In this document: positions 42,756-51,469 of the stretch, piece after piece
How the letters are laid out: the number at the start of each line of letters is the position of its first letter
Numbering within the stretch: the stretch's first letter is position 1
DNA from: Marinomonas vulgaris
Lineage (GTDB): Bacteria > Pseudomonadota > Gammaproteobacteria > Pseudomonadales > Marinomonadaceae
Assembly: GCF_018145875.1 (NCBI RefSeq)
Contig: NZ_JAGSSV010000003.1
Coordinates: 62,001 to 126,000, forward strand
Direction: 5' to 3'
Length of the DNA: 64,000 nucleotides
The notes under the pieces: generated by a model
What the model was told of the DNA's origin: nothing
Seen by the model: only the letters and a program-made list of their open reading frames with translations
Database searches by the model: none
Position numbers and translations under genes: made by a program

Positions 42756-43516
42756 ACTATGGCTACCTTGGAATCATTTTCTGGGTGTTGGATCAATGTC
42801 ATAGGAATGCCGTATAACGCTTCTAGAGGTCCGGCTTGCATGAGCTCCTTTGGTGCGCCTTGAAAGAAAACCTTACCTTGTTTCATGGCGACTATGTGAT
42901 CGGCATATCGTGCAGCCAGATTGATATCGTGTAGGATCAATACCATGCCCTGCCCTGTTGTACGGTTAAGGGTTTGCAGTAAGTACATTAATTCGTATTG
43001 ATGAGAAATATCTAATGCCGAGGTGGGTTCATCTAACAATAAGACGGGAGATTGCTGTGCCAGAAGCATAGCAATCCAGGCACGTTGGCGTTCACCACCG
43101 GATAGTTCTTCAATACATTGCTGGGCAAAGGGTTCGATGCCCACTTGGTGAATAGCCTGGTGAATAATGGCGTGATCAGAGGCTTGCATTCGTCCCCAGC
43201 TACCCCGCCATGGAAAGCGACCTAGTTGGACTAATTCTTCTACGATCAAACCAGAAGAAGAAGGCAGTTGCTGGGGAAGAAAAGCGATCTGTTGCGCTAG
43301 GGTTCGTTGAGAAAAAGTGCGCAATGGTTTGTCCGTAAAACAGATTTCGCCCTGATCAGGAGTAAGTTGACGAGCAAGACATTGCATCAGGGTGGTTTTG
43401 CCTGAGCCATTATGGCCCAGAATCACCGTTAGTTGATTGGTTGGAAGGGCAAGTTGAGGAACCTGTAAAATGGCTCTTTGACCTCTTTCGATCAACACAT
43501 CAGTGAGCTTGTACAT
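42749..43516 (-). CDS. fhuC: Siderophore ABC transporter ATPase FhuC
   Basis: 255-residue ABC ATPase. Walker A GHNGSGKTT (34-42), Q-loop IAFLPQQLPSSSG, signature ELSGGERQRAWIAMLLAQ, Walker B VLLLDEPTSALD and the switch LILHDINLAARYADH are all intact. ATG 43516 is preceded by AAGGA; the 5' end overlaps fhuF by 17 bases. Confidence 0.93.
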   Translation of the reverse strand: MYKLTDVLIERGQRAILQVPQLALPTNQLTVILGHNGSGKTTLMQCLARQLTPDQGEICFTDKPLRTFSQRTLAQQIAFLPQQLPSSSGLIVEELVQLGRFPWRGSWGRMQASDHAIIHQAIHQVGIEPFAQQCIEELSGGERQRAWIAMLLAQQSPVLLLDEPTSALDISHQYELMYLLQTLNRTTGQGMVLILHDINLAARYADHIVAMKQGKVFFQGAPKELMQAGPLEALYGIPMTLIQHPENDSKVAIVC

Positions 43517-44291
43517 CTTGATCCTTGTTTGCTTTGTTCTTTTTAAGGCGTGGGCATTCTGCACACAGACCGCCATCATGACGACGAAAATGTAAGCAGC
43601 AAGTTCGTCTTGTAAAAGTCAAGGCTGTATCATCATGATGCAGTCGTTCTCTTGGTGTGAGCGGTAGATCTAGCGCATTTGCCCATAATGTGAACTCTTC
43701 TATGATGGTATGTTTATTTTCTAAGATCGTTGGTCTTTCATGAAAGTGCTCTAGCGCAATTTTTTGGGCCACCAGAAGAGAGGTCATAAATTGATCGGCC
43801 AACAAAGCTTGGTACAAGACGTTATTGCCACCAAATTGTTTAAGATGCTCGCTTTTCAATACATCAAATAAGCCTTTAAGCTGAGTCGCGGCGTGAACAA
43901 TTAGGGATAAGTGGTTACCAGTAAACCAAATACTCTTTTTTTGCTCTAACGTGCGATCGGGTAAGGCGTAACCAGCAATGTAAGCACCCTGTTGACTCTG
44001 GTGTAAATGGCTTAGAGTATTGGGTACCTGTTTAAGGTGATAGACACAAATCAAAGCTAGGTAGATGGGTTGCCAGCAGCTCAGACCCCAAGATCTAACG
44101 CGCCAGTATGGAGCACCTGCTTCAGGGTGTGCCTTACGTAATTCGTGATGCATCTTTGCTAAGAAGCCTGCTGTCGAATGTATCGACAGAAGACGTTCAT
44201 TTTGATGCAAATCTGTACCCAATTCTCTTCCTTCAAGAATAGGAATACAGGCTTTGCTTGAGTGAAAAAGAGAGTCTAACGACCTTTCCAT
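43500..44291 (-). CDS. fhuF: Siderophore-iron reductase FhuF-like
   Basis: 263-residue cytoplasmic [2Fe-2S] protein that reduces ferric siderophore iron for release. The C-terminus has RTCCLHFRRHDGGLCAECPR, which fits the FhuF cluster pattern C-C-x10-C-x2-C exactly. The N-terminal part has a YWRVRSWGLSCWQPIYLALICVYH segment typical of the family. It lies 17 bases after the TonB receptor gene and overlaps fhuC. Confidence 0.85.
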   Translation of the reverse strand: MERSLDSLFHSSKACIPILEGRELGTDLHQNERLLSIHSTAGFLAKMHHELRKAHPEAGAPYWRVRSWGLSCWQPIYLALICVYHLKQVPNTLSHLHQSQQGAYIAGYALPDRTLEQKKSIWFTGNHLSLIVHAATQLKGLFDVLKSEHLKQFGGNNVLYQALLADQFMTSLLVAQKIALEHFHERPTILENKHTIIEEFTLWANALDLPLTPRERLHHDDTALTFTRRTCCLHFRRHDGGLCAECPRLKKNKANKDQDVQAH

Positions 44292-44308
44292 ATTAGTGCC
44301 TCAGATCG

Positions 44309-46453
44309 TTAGAAATCATACCGACCACTTATTTCGAAAGAGCGATCCGCGCCATACCAGCAGTTGTCTGTGTCGTAACAGCTGTAGTAGGTTTCGTCGA
44401 AAGCGTTGGTAACAGCGAGTTTTACACTTGCTCCTTTCCAGTTTGCAGACAACTGAGCTAAATCGTAACCAACAGACAAATCCACTAAAGTATAAGAAGG
44501 CACAGTGTCTGAATTTTCTGCATCGACTTGCATAGAGCCAACATAGCGTAGACCTGTACCAAAAGAAGCCCCTGCTAACGCGCCTGAATCAGGAGCGTAA
44601 TTCAACCAAGCACTAAATTGTTGCTCTGGTGTCCAGATGGGGGTGTTGCCTGCTATTCCGCTATTGTCTTTTGTTACCTCCACGTCTTGCAGAGTGTAAG
44701 CTACTGAGACACTCCCCCTTGGTGTTAATGCTTGTTTTGCTTCTAGTTCAAGTCCTCTAGCGCGTACTTCACCCACTTGGATTTTGTCGTATGCTGTTCC
44801 ATTTGGGTCATTGGTTAGCACATTGCTTTTGATAATTTCGAAGACAGTGGCGCTGGTGGTTAGACCACGAGACTGATATTTCAAACCGGTTTCCCACTGG
44901 TTTGCTGTCGATGTGTCAAAATCATTGCCATCTTTATCTGAGCCGCTAACAGGTTCAAAGCTTTGAGCGAAATTGATGAAAGGAGAGATACCATTATCAA
45001 ACTCATAAAGTGCACCAACCCGACCACTAAATTGGTTTTGATCTATTTTTGTTGTCGCATCGGCGCCATATTTCGTACCGGTTTCTTCGTATGAAAAACG
45101 GTCATAGCGGCCACCTGCTAGTAACACCCAGTTGTTCAAGCGAACTTGGTCTTGTATATATAAACCGGTTTGTTTCTTTTTGATGGTGAAGTCACTGCTG
45201 TACCCAGAGGCTGCAAAGTCTAAATCACTGGCGATGATTTGATAATAATTTGGATCATATAAATCAATACTTGGTGCGACAGCATCTTCATATTTAATAT
45301 CGGAAGTCAGTGTTAGATAATCTACACCGAACAACACATTGTGTTCTGCTTCACCAATATCGAAGATTGCTGATAATTGGTTATCAAGGTTGATTCCTTT
45401 AGTTGACTCGTCAGTTAGGTATGCCCGACGGTTTAGTGTCCGTTCATCGCTGTCAAGACCTGTTGAATAAGTATTCTCTTGATAGGCTTCGGCGATGGTG
45501 ACACGAGCATTCTGCATAAAGCTCCATGTCTGATTGATACTATGGTCGAGTTTGTAACCTAAGAGAAGTACATCTCTATCGTATGTTTCCCAGTTAGCGT
45601 CACCAGCGTAGGCGCTGTCACTGAGTTGTCCGTTAATATTACTATAAACGGTACCTCGACTAGGTAAGGATGAATATACTCCCATAGAGGGGTCGTTTTG
45701 ATAATACATATTTAAGTTGAGTTGAGTATCCGCGCTAAGATCGAGATCAAGAGAGGGTGCGATCAACATACGTTTGTTTTCAGAAGTGACCGCTTGTCCA
45801 TCAGACTCTGATATTTTGGTGATAAGTCGATATCTTGCGCTGTCACTTATGGCTCCAGTGGTGTCAAGGCTAACTTCTTTTTTGCTGTCGCTACCGACGA
45901 CGACTTCCAGAGAGGTTTTTTCTTCATCCTGAGGTACTTTGCTGATGATGTTTACCATACCACCAGGTGGCATTTCGCCATATAAAGTGGAGGTTGGGCC
46001 TTTGAAAATCTCGATTTGTTCAACGGTAGACATGTCGATTTGAGGCTGTAAATTCCAGTCGTTGTACAATAATGGCAAACCATCTAGTAAAACAGTGTCG
46101 TTATCAAAACCACGAATATTGAATAAATCTAAGCGCGAGATTGCTCCGCCGCGTAGTTCAGTATTTACGCCAGCGCTGTAACGAACCGCTTCAGAAACAC
46201 TTTCAACGCCAAGAGACTCTAGGCTTTCAGCATCAATGATAGAAATGGCTTGAGGTGTTTCTTCTGGATCAAGCTGTGTTTTTGTTGCGGTATTACGGTA
46301 TGTCTGTCCTTTGACTTCTAGAGTGCTGAGTTGGTCTACGATAATATTTTCTAACATTGTTGAGTCTGCTGTGTCTTCTGCGAATACATGAGACGATGCA
46401 GAGAGTATGGCAACTGCGAGCATGGTAAGAGGGAAATGCACGGCCGGTTTCAT
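44309..46453 (-). CDS. TonB-dependent siderophore receptor
   Basis: 714-residue outer-membrane receptor. Signal peptide (LTMLAVAILSASSHVFA), then the plug domain with DPEETPQAISIIDAESLESLG and LDLFNIRGFDNDTVLLDGLPLLYNDW, then a 22-strand barrel ending in the aromatic SFEISGRYDF. TKTQLDPEETPQAIS resembles the FhuA/ferrichrome receptor group. A C-terminal extracellular cysteine pair (SCYDTDNCWYGADRS) is like FhuA. A Fur box lies 34 bases upstream. It heads the operon receptor-fhuF-fhuC-fhuD-fhuB. Confidence 0.92.
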   Translation of the reverse strand: MKPAVHFPLTMLAVAILSASSHVFAEDTADSTMLENIIVDQLSTLEVKGQTYRNTATKTQLDPEETPQAISIIDAESLESLGVESVSEAVRYSAGVNTELRGGAISRLDLFNIRGFDNDTVLLDGLPLLYNDWNLQPQIDMSTVEQIEIFKGPTSTLYGEMPPGGMVNIISKVPQDEEKTSLEVVVGSDSKKEVSLDTTGAISDSARYRLITKISESDGQAVTSENKRMLIAPSLDLDLSADTQLNLNMYYQNDPSMGVYSSLPSRGTVYSNINGQLSDSAYAGDANWETYDRDVLLLGYKLDHSINQTWSFMQNARVTIAEAYQENTYSTGLDSDERTLNRRAYLTDESTKGINLDNQLSAIFDIGEAEHNVLFGVDYLTLTSDIKYEDAVAPSIDLYDPNYYQIIASDLDFAASGYSSDFTIKKKQTGLYIQDQVRLNNWVLLAGGRYDRFSYEETGTKYGADATTKIDQNQFSGRVGALYEFDNGISPFINFAQSFEPVSGSDKDGNDFDTSTANQWETGLKYQSRGLTTSATVFEIIKSNVLTNDPNGTAYDKIQVGEVRARGLELEAKQALTPRGSVSVAYTLQDVEVTKDNSGIAGNTPIWTPEQQFSAWLNYAPDSGALAGASFGTGLRYVGSMQVDAENSDTVPSYTLVDLSVGYDLAQLSANWKGASVKLAVTNAFDETYYSCYDTDNCWYGADRSFEISGRYDF

Positions 46454-46486
46454 GGTTTACTCCAGTAATAAGATACGATCACGTTT

Positions 46487-46505
46487 GATAATGGATATCA
46501 TTATA
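46487..46505. promoter_or_regulatory. Fur box before the TonB receptor
   Basis: GATAATGGATATCATTATA matches the Fur consensus GATAATGATAATCATTATC at 15 of 19 positions and lies 34-52 bases upstream of the receptor start, so iron repression of the whole uptake operon is likely. Confidence 0.75.
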
Positions 46506-46595
46506 TAAACCAAGTTTAGATAAAACTTAACGTTTTGGTGCATCTTGATAAAGAATGTGAGCGTCATACACTTGTTTATGTCTGGTGTTTCCCTG

Positions 46596-47486
46596 CTATC
46601 TCGGTCGAATTGGTAACCAATATTCCATATAACTGGATGGATCTTTGGGGTCGTAACCTGGCTCGTATTTCTCCAGCTCATAGCCAGAAATACCATCGTA
46701 ATTTGACTGTGGTAACCAATAAGACAAGCACCAGGCGACGTTTTTTTCAATGGCAGCGACTTTTCCTTGCACAGGAATCACTGCGTATTCTTGTGGCGGA
46801 ACTTGTAAGGTATCTAAATCACGAGATGGGCATTTATTGGGAGCATGGGTTAAAAAGCCCGCCCAATAGTGCAGTTGGTTAGGGTGGTCAACTTGGTCCC
46901 GAGTATCTATTACACCGATAGGCTGAATGCTGTCGACTAGCATGGTAGGTGGGTTTAGCGCCTGCCAAAGCTTAGGAACCCGCTCTAGAAAGTTAGGTGA
47001 AGAGGAGAATAGCCCACTGATCCAGTCGTGTTTGCCTTGAACATGAAACGCGTCATGACTTTCAATACGGATTTGAGTAAACGACAAAGGCGACTTTTCA
47101 TCATCTTGATGCTTGTTTTCACGAGGACACAGAGGAGTACGCAAGCCTTGGCGCTTTCCTCGCAGGCGATACTCTCTTGGGGTGCAATGAAAAAACTGCT
47201 TAAAGGCGCGGGAGAAACTGATCTCGGAATCAAAGCCACATAGAATGGCGATATCCAAGTGCTTGGTTTTGCTCGAGAGCAATAGTTCAGCCGCTTTGCT
47301 CAAGCGCAGTTCGCGAATGTATTGTGCTACGGTTATTCCGGTTGCTTGACCAAAAACACGTTGAAATTGCCAACGGGACCAGCAGCTTTTCTCAGCAAGA
47401 TCTGCCACATTGATGGTTTCATCGAGGTGTTCGTGAAGGTAATCTAATACCTTTTCAATGCGAGTGAAGGTGTTTTGCTTTGGCAT
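46596..47486 (-). CDS. AraC-family regulator with Rob-like layout
   Basis: 296-residue regulator. The N-terminal two-helix-turn-helix domain (VLDYLHEHLDETINVADLAEKSCWSRWQFQRVF and ILCGFDSEISFSRAFKQFFHCTPREYR, residues about 12-105) is followed by a C-terminal GyrI-like effector domain (from about 125, with YAVIPVQGKVAAI, GYELEKYEPGYDP). This order is that of Rob rather than PchR/YbtA. It is 142 bases upstream of the receptor on the same strand, with a Fur-like composite palindrome before it, so it probably controls the siderophore genes (inference). Confidence 0.85.
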   Translation of the reverse strand: MPKQNTFTRIEKVLDYLHEHLDETINVADLAEKSCWSRWQFQRVFGQATGITVAQYIRELRLSKAAELLLSSKTKHLDIAILCGFDSEISFSRAFKQFFHCTPREYRLRGKRQGLRTPLCPRENKHQDDEKSPLSFTQIRIESHDAFHVQGKHDWISGLFSSSPNFLERVPKLWQALNPPTMLVDSIQPIGVIDTRDQVDHPNQLHYWAGFLTHAPNKCPSRDLDTLQVPPQEYAVIPVQGKVAAIEKNVAWCLSYWLPQSNYDGISGYELEKYEPGYDPKDPSSYMEYWLPIRPR

Positions 47487-47507
47487 AGCAGAGCGCTCAA
47501 ATATCAG

Positions 47508-47540
47508 TCGTTTAGATAATAACCATTATCATCTAAACGA
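47508..47540. promoter_or_regulatory. Composite palindrome upstream of the AraC gene
   Basis: Ten-base arms TCGTTTAGAT and ATCTAAACGA are perfect complements around 13 bases. Overlapping them, GATAAT and ATTATC form a four-base-spaced Fur-like repeat. It ends 22 bases before the AraC ATG. There is no T tract, so it is more likely an operator than a terminator of the puuB gene. Confidence 0.6.
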
Positions 47541-47584
47541 CTCCATAATGCCAATTTTGACCGCAAAGACTGATGCTTTGTAAG

Positions 47585-48868
47585 CTAAATACCTAATTTA
47601 TCACGCATGTTGTAGTACACAGCGCCAACGGCGGTGTAAGGAATGCGAAGCATGCGGCCGCCGGGGAATTGATACTGAGGCATGCTGGCGAAGACGTCGA
47701 AGCGTTCGGTGTCGCCGTGGATGGCATCAGAGAGAATCTCGCCCATAAGATGGGAGTTGGTGACGCCGTGGCCAGAATAGCCTTGAGCGTAGTAGAGATT
47801 GTCGCCGATTTTACCCACTTGCGGCATGCGCATCATGGTCAATAGGAAGTTACCTGTCCAAGCAAAGTCGATTTTCGCATCCTTGAGAATCGGGTAGGTT
47901 TTGAGCATTTTCGGCACTATGATGGACTCAATTTTACCCGGATCTCGTGCGCCATAGGTGGTGCCGCCGCCGTAAATCAGGCGACCGTCCCCAGACAAAC
48001 GGTAATAATCCAATAAATAGTTACAGTCTTCTACACAGCGATCTGTTGGTAACAGTTGCTTTTGGATGTCTTCTGGTAGGGGCTCGGTAGCGATGACCTG
48101 AGTGCCACATGGCATGGCTTTTTTCTCAATGTCCGGCAATAAACCAAACATATAGGCGTTACCAGCGACGACCACGGTGTCAGCGATGACAGTGCCTTGC
48201 TTAGTAACAACCTTGCCGGGTTTGCCCTGTTCAAGACGAACTACTTCGGAATCTTCAAAGATTTGACCACCCAAGGCTTCGAACGCTTTCGCCTGACCCA
48301 GTACTAGGTTCAAAGGCTGAATGTGCCCGCCTTTACGATCTAGTAATCCACCAGCATAACGGTCTGAGCCGATATGGTCTTGAATTGACGACGCTGAAAG
48401 CAGCTCTAGTTCGTTGTGACCATGGGATTCCCACAAGGCTTTTTTGGCTTTGAGGTCTTCAAATTGTTTTGGATTACAGGCCGCAAACACATTACCGTGT
48501 TTTAGGTCGCAATCGATGTTGTATTTCTCGATACGATGGCGGATTAACTCAGAACCAGCAAAGGCCATTTTGGCCATTTTTTTGCCAATCTCGTCGCCAT
48601 AGCTGTTAAAAATATAATCGATGTCGCGGTTAAAGCTGTTGACGATCTGACCGCCGTTACGACCCGATGCACCAAAGCCGATACGAGTACCTTCTACGAC
48701 GATGACTCGCTTACCCTTCTCAGCCAAGCTCAACGCGGTTGAAATGCCAGTGAAGCCGGCACCCACCACGCAAACATCGCAGCGATGTTCACCGGTCAGT
48801 TGAGGGCGAATGACTTTGTCGTTAGCAGAGGCCGCGTAATACGAATTTGCATGATTTGTAGATGACAT
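47585..48868 (-). CDS. puuB: Gamma-glutamylputrescine oxidase PuuB
   Basis: 427-residue FAD oxidoreductase (DAO family) that oxidises gamma-glutamylputrescine to the aminobutyraldehyde with release of H2O2 and ammonia. The N-terminal NSYYAASAN motif and CDVCVVGAGFTGISTALSLAE (FAD loop), GFGASGRNGGQIVNS and EDCNYLLDYYRLSGDGRLIYGGG are almost those of E. coli PuuB. Lies 12 bases downstream of puuC on the same strand. A second PuuB-like gene is at 55482. Confidence 0.92.
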   Translation of the reverse strand: MSSTNHANSYYAASANDKVIRPQLTGEHRCDVCVVGAGFTGISTALSLAEKGKRVIVVEGTRIGFGASGRNGGQIVNSFNRDIDYIFNSYGDEIGKKMAKMAFAGSELIRHRIEKYNIDCDLKHGNVFAACNPKQFEDLKAKKALWESHGHNELELLSASSIQDHIGSDRYAGGLLDRKGGHIQPLNLVLGQAKAFEALGGQIFEDSEVVRLEQGKPGKVVTKQGTVIADTVVVAGNAYMFGLLPDIEKKAMPCGTQVIATEPLPEDIQKQLLPTDRCVEDCNYLLDYYRLSGDGRLIYGGGTTYGARDPGKIESIIVPKMLKTYPILKDAKIDFAWTGNFLLTMMRMPQVGKIGDNLYYAQGYSGHGVTNSHLMGEILSDAIHGDTERFDVFASMPQYQFPGGRMLRIPYTAVGAVYYNMRDKLGI

Positions 48869-48880
48869 AGATAACCCCTG

Positions 48881-50371
48881 CTATTTCAAGCTGATCCAAG
48901 TGTTTTTAATTTCGGTGTATTTTTCCAAAGCGTGCCAGGATTTATCGCGGCCATTGCCGGAGGCTTTTACACCACCAAAAGGCACTGTGGTGTCGCCATC
49001 TCCCCAGGTATTTACCCACACCATGCCAGATTCCAACAAGCGACTGACGCGGTGCGCGCGAGACAAGTCGTTGGTCCAAACGGATGCACCAAGGCCGTAT
49101 TTGGAGTCGTTGGCTAACGCAATGGCTTCTTCTTCGGTGTCGAAGGTCATCACGGCAAGAACTGGCCCGAAGATTTCTTCGCGAACAAATTCCATTTCGT
49201 GGGAAGCATCGGTGAAAATCGTGGGTTGCGCGTAGAAGCCCTGCCCTGCTTGGTATTCACGCACACCGCCTAAGGCCAGCGTTGCGCCGTCGGCAAGGGC
49301 GCTGTCGATGAACCGATGAACGGTGTCGAGTTGCGCTTTGTCGACCATGGGGCCCATTTTGGTTTTAGGGTTCAATGGATCGCCTGGGACGTAGGCTTTG
49401 GCCGCGCTGATCAGCGCCGCCATAAATTCTTCTTTGATGCTGCTGTGAACATACAAACGAGAGCAGGCAATGCACACTTCGCCCTGGTTGGTGAAGATGG
49501 CCGACGCCGCGCCTTTTGCGGCCGCTTGAATGTCTTTGCAATCGTCAAACACAAGGCAAGGCGATTTACCGCCGGCTTCGAGCCAAACGCGTTTCATGTT
49601 CGATTGCCCTGCATATTGCATTAGCATGCCAGCCACACGGCTGGAGCCAGTGAACGCCAAGGTGCCAATATCGTGGTGCAAGGCCAGCGCTTTACCCGCG
49701 GTGTGACCAAAGCCCGGTAGCACGTTGAAGACTCCATCAGGCAGCCCTGCTTGCGTCGCCAATTCGGCAATGCGTAAGGCGCTTAACGGCGCTTTTTCAG
49801 ACGGTTTTAGAATGACAGAGTTACCCGCCGCCAAGGCCGGTGCGATTTTCCACATCACCATCATTAAAGGGTAATTCCATGGCGTGATGACAGCGACCAC
49901 ACCCAGTGGCTCGCGGCTGATCAGCGCCAAGTTGTTTGGGTTGGTCGGTGCAATTTCGCCATACAATTTGTCGATGCATTCGGCTGACCAACGTAGCGCG
50001 TCGATGGAATCTGGCACGTCGATGTTGACCATCTCAGAAATCGATTTTCCCATGTCTAGGGTGTCGGTGAGGGCCAATTCGTCTTGATGGGCTTCGAGCA
50101 GATCTGCCCATTTTTGTAAAACACGCTTGCGTTTGCCAGGCGCCATTTTTGACCATACGCCACTTTTAAAGGCCGCTTTGGCGGCGTCGGTGGCAATGTT
50201 AACGTCGGCTTCGTCGCAGCTGGCCATTTTGACCAACAGAGATTCGTCGGTTGGGTTAATGCAATCGAATGTTTCACCACTTTGGGCTGGTGTGAAACCA
50301 CCATTAATGTAAGCCTCGCTGTGTAGGCTAATGGTATCGCGCAGAGCTTGCCATTCTTGGTAGGTTTTCAT
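48881..50371 (-). CDS. puuC: Gamma-glutamyl-gamma-aminobutyraldehyde dehydrogenase PuuC
   Basis: 496-residue NAD(P)-dependent aldehyde dehydrogenase. The catalytic cysteine is in FTNQGEVCIACSRL (about 300), the general-base glutamate in WLEAGGKSP, and the cofactor site in NVLPGFGHTAGKAL / FTGSSRVAG. It makes gamma-glutamyl-GABA from the PuuB product. It is co-transcribed with puuB and divergent from aguB. Confidence 0.92.
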   Translation of the reverse strand: MKTYQEWQALRDTISLHSEAYINGGFTPAQSGETFDCINPTDESLLVKMASCDEADVNIATDAAKAAFKSGVWSKMAPGKRKRVLQKWADLLEAHQDELALTDTLDMGKSISEMVNIDVPDSIDALRWSAECIDKLYGEIAPTNPNNLALISREPLGVVAVITPWNYPLMMVMWKIAPALAAGNSVILKPSEKAPLSALRIAELATQAGLPDGVFNVLPGFGHTAGKALALHHDIGTLAFTGSSRVAGMLMQYAGQSNMKRVWLEAGGKSPCLVFDDCKDIQAAAKGAASAIFTNQGEVCIACSRLYVHSSIKEEFMAALISAAKAYVPGDPLNPKTKMGPMVDKAQLDTVHRFIDSALADGATLALGGVREYQAGQGFYAQPTIFTDASHEMEFVREEIFGPVLAVMTFDTEEEAIALANDSKYGLGASVWTNDLSRAHRVSRLLESGMVWVNTWGDGDTTVPFGGVKASGNGRDKSWHALEKYTEIKNTWISLK

Positions 50372-50451
50372 GGTCTGCTTTTCCTTTTATCTTTCGCCAA
50401 AAGGCCAAATGGTTATTGTGAATCTAAGCTAACTGAGCCACGCTTATCGTA

Positions 50452-50475
50452 CTATATCCCCGTGGGGGTATATCG
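50452..50475. promoter_or_regulatory. Imperfect inverted repeat between puuC and aguB
   Basis: CTATATCCCC and GGGGTATAT flank GTG, an inverted repeat with one unpaired base, near the middle of the 197-base divergent region. It is a candidate operator for both genes; no regulator is assigned. Confidence 0.4.
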
Positions 50476-50568
50476 TAATTTTACCAACCTACTAAGATGA
50501 CGATTACTAGGGTGGCTATGTCACACTAAAGTGTCCCCATAACAAAACACCGCTTGGAGAACCCGTTT

Positions 50569-51459
50569 ATGTCAAAGGTTACTGTTGCTGCTACGCAGAT
50601 GCATTGCACGTGGAATAAAGAAGAAAACATCGACCGCGCTGAAAAGTTGATTCGATCTGCTGCAGCTAAAGGCGCGCAAGTGATTTTGATTCAAGAATTA
50701 TTTGAAACGCCCTATTTTTGCATTGAAATTCACGAGCCGTACCACGATCTTGCGACGACGCTCGAAGAAAACGCCGCGTTCAAACGCTTCCAAGCTTTGG
50801 CCGCCGAGCTTAATGTGGTGTTGCCTTTTAGCTGGTATGAGCAAGCAGGTCAGGTGCGTTTTAACTCTTTGGCGATGATAGACGCAGGTGGTGAATTGTT
50901 GGGTGTGTACCGTAAAACGCACATTCCAGACAGCGACGGCTACCTTGAAAAATACTACTTCAGTCCTGGTGATACCGGCTTTAAAGTATGGAACACGCAA
51001 TTTGGCTGCATTGGTGTGGGTATTTGCTGGGATCAATGGTTCCCTGAAACGGCTCGCTCTATGGCTTTGATGGGCGCCGATATTTTATTGTTTCCCACAG
51101 CGATTGGTTCAGAACCTAGCCAATCCGATTTAGACAGCATGCCCCATTGGACCAACACCATGCGCGGCCATGCGGCGGCAAACCAGGTGCCGGTCATTGC
51201 GTCAAACCGTATCGGTAAAGAAGTGGCTGAACACCGTGATTTGGCACTGACTTTCTACGGCTCGTCGTTTATTTGTGATGAGCGCGGTGAATTGATTGAG
51301 CAAGCAGACCGTGAAACTGAAGGCGTGTTGATTCACACCTTTGATTTAGACCATGTACGCACACAACGCAAAGCCTGGGGTTTGTTCCGTGATCGTCGCC
51401 CTGAGCATTACGGCGTACTTCAAACTCTTGATGGCCAATTAAAATCCACCGTGAAATAA
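50569..51459 (+). CDS. aguB: N-carbamoylputrescine amidase AguB
   Basis: 296-residue nitrilase-fold hydrolase turning N-carbamoylputrescine into putrescine, CO2 and ammonia. The Glu-Lys-Cys triad is visible in LIQELFETPYF, YRKTHIPD and GICWDQWFPE. ATG 50569 follows GGAG; an in-frame TTG 15 bases upstream is less likely. It is 10 bases upstream of aguA. Confidence 0.93.
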   Translation: MSKVTVAATQMHCTWNKEENIDRAEKLIRSAAAKGAQVILIQELFETPYFCIEIHEPYHDLATTLEENAAFKRFQALAAELNVVLPFSWYEQAGQVRFNSLAMIDAGGELLGVYRKTHIPDSDGYLEKYYFSPGDTGFKVWNTQFGCIGVGICWDQWFPETARSMALMGADILLFPTAIGSEPSQSDLDSMPHWTNTMRGHAAANQVPVIASNRIGKEVAEHRDLALTFYGSSFICDERGELIEQADRETEGVLIHTFDLDHVRTQRKAWGLFRDRRPEHYGVLQTLDGQLKSTVK

Positions 51460-51469
51460 AGAGAACAGC

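Noticed and set aside
47508..47540. Reading the palindrome as a terminator of puuB
   Set aside because: The loop is 13 bases and no T tract follows on the minus strand, while Fur-like half-sites are present.
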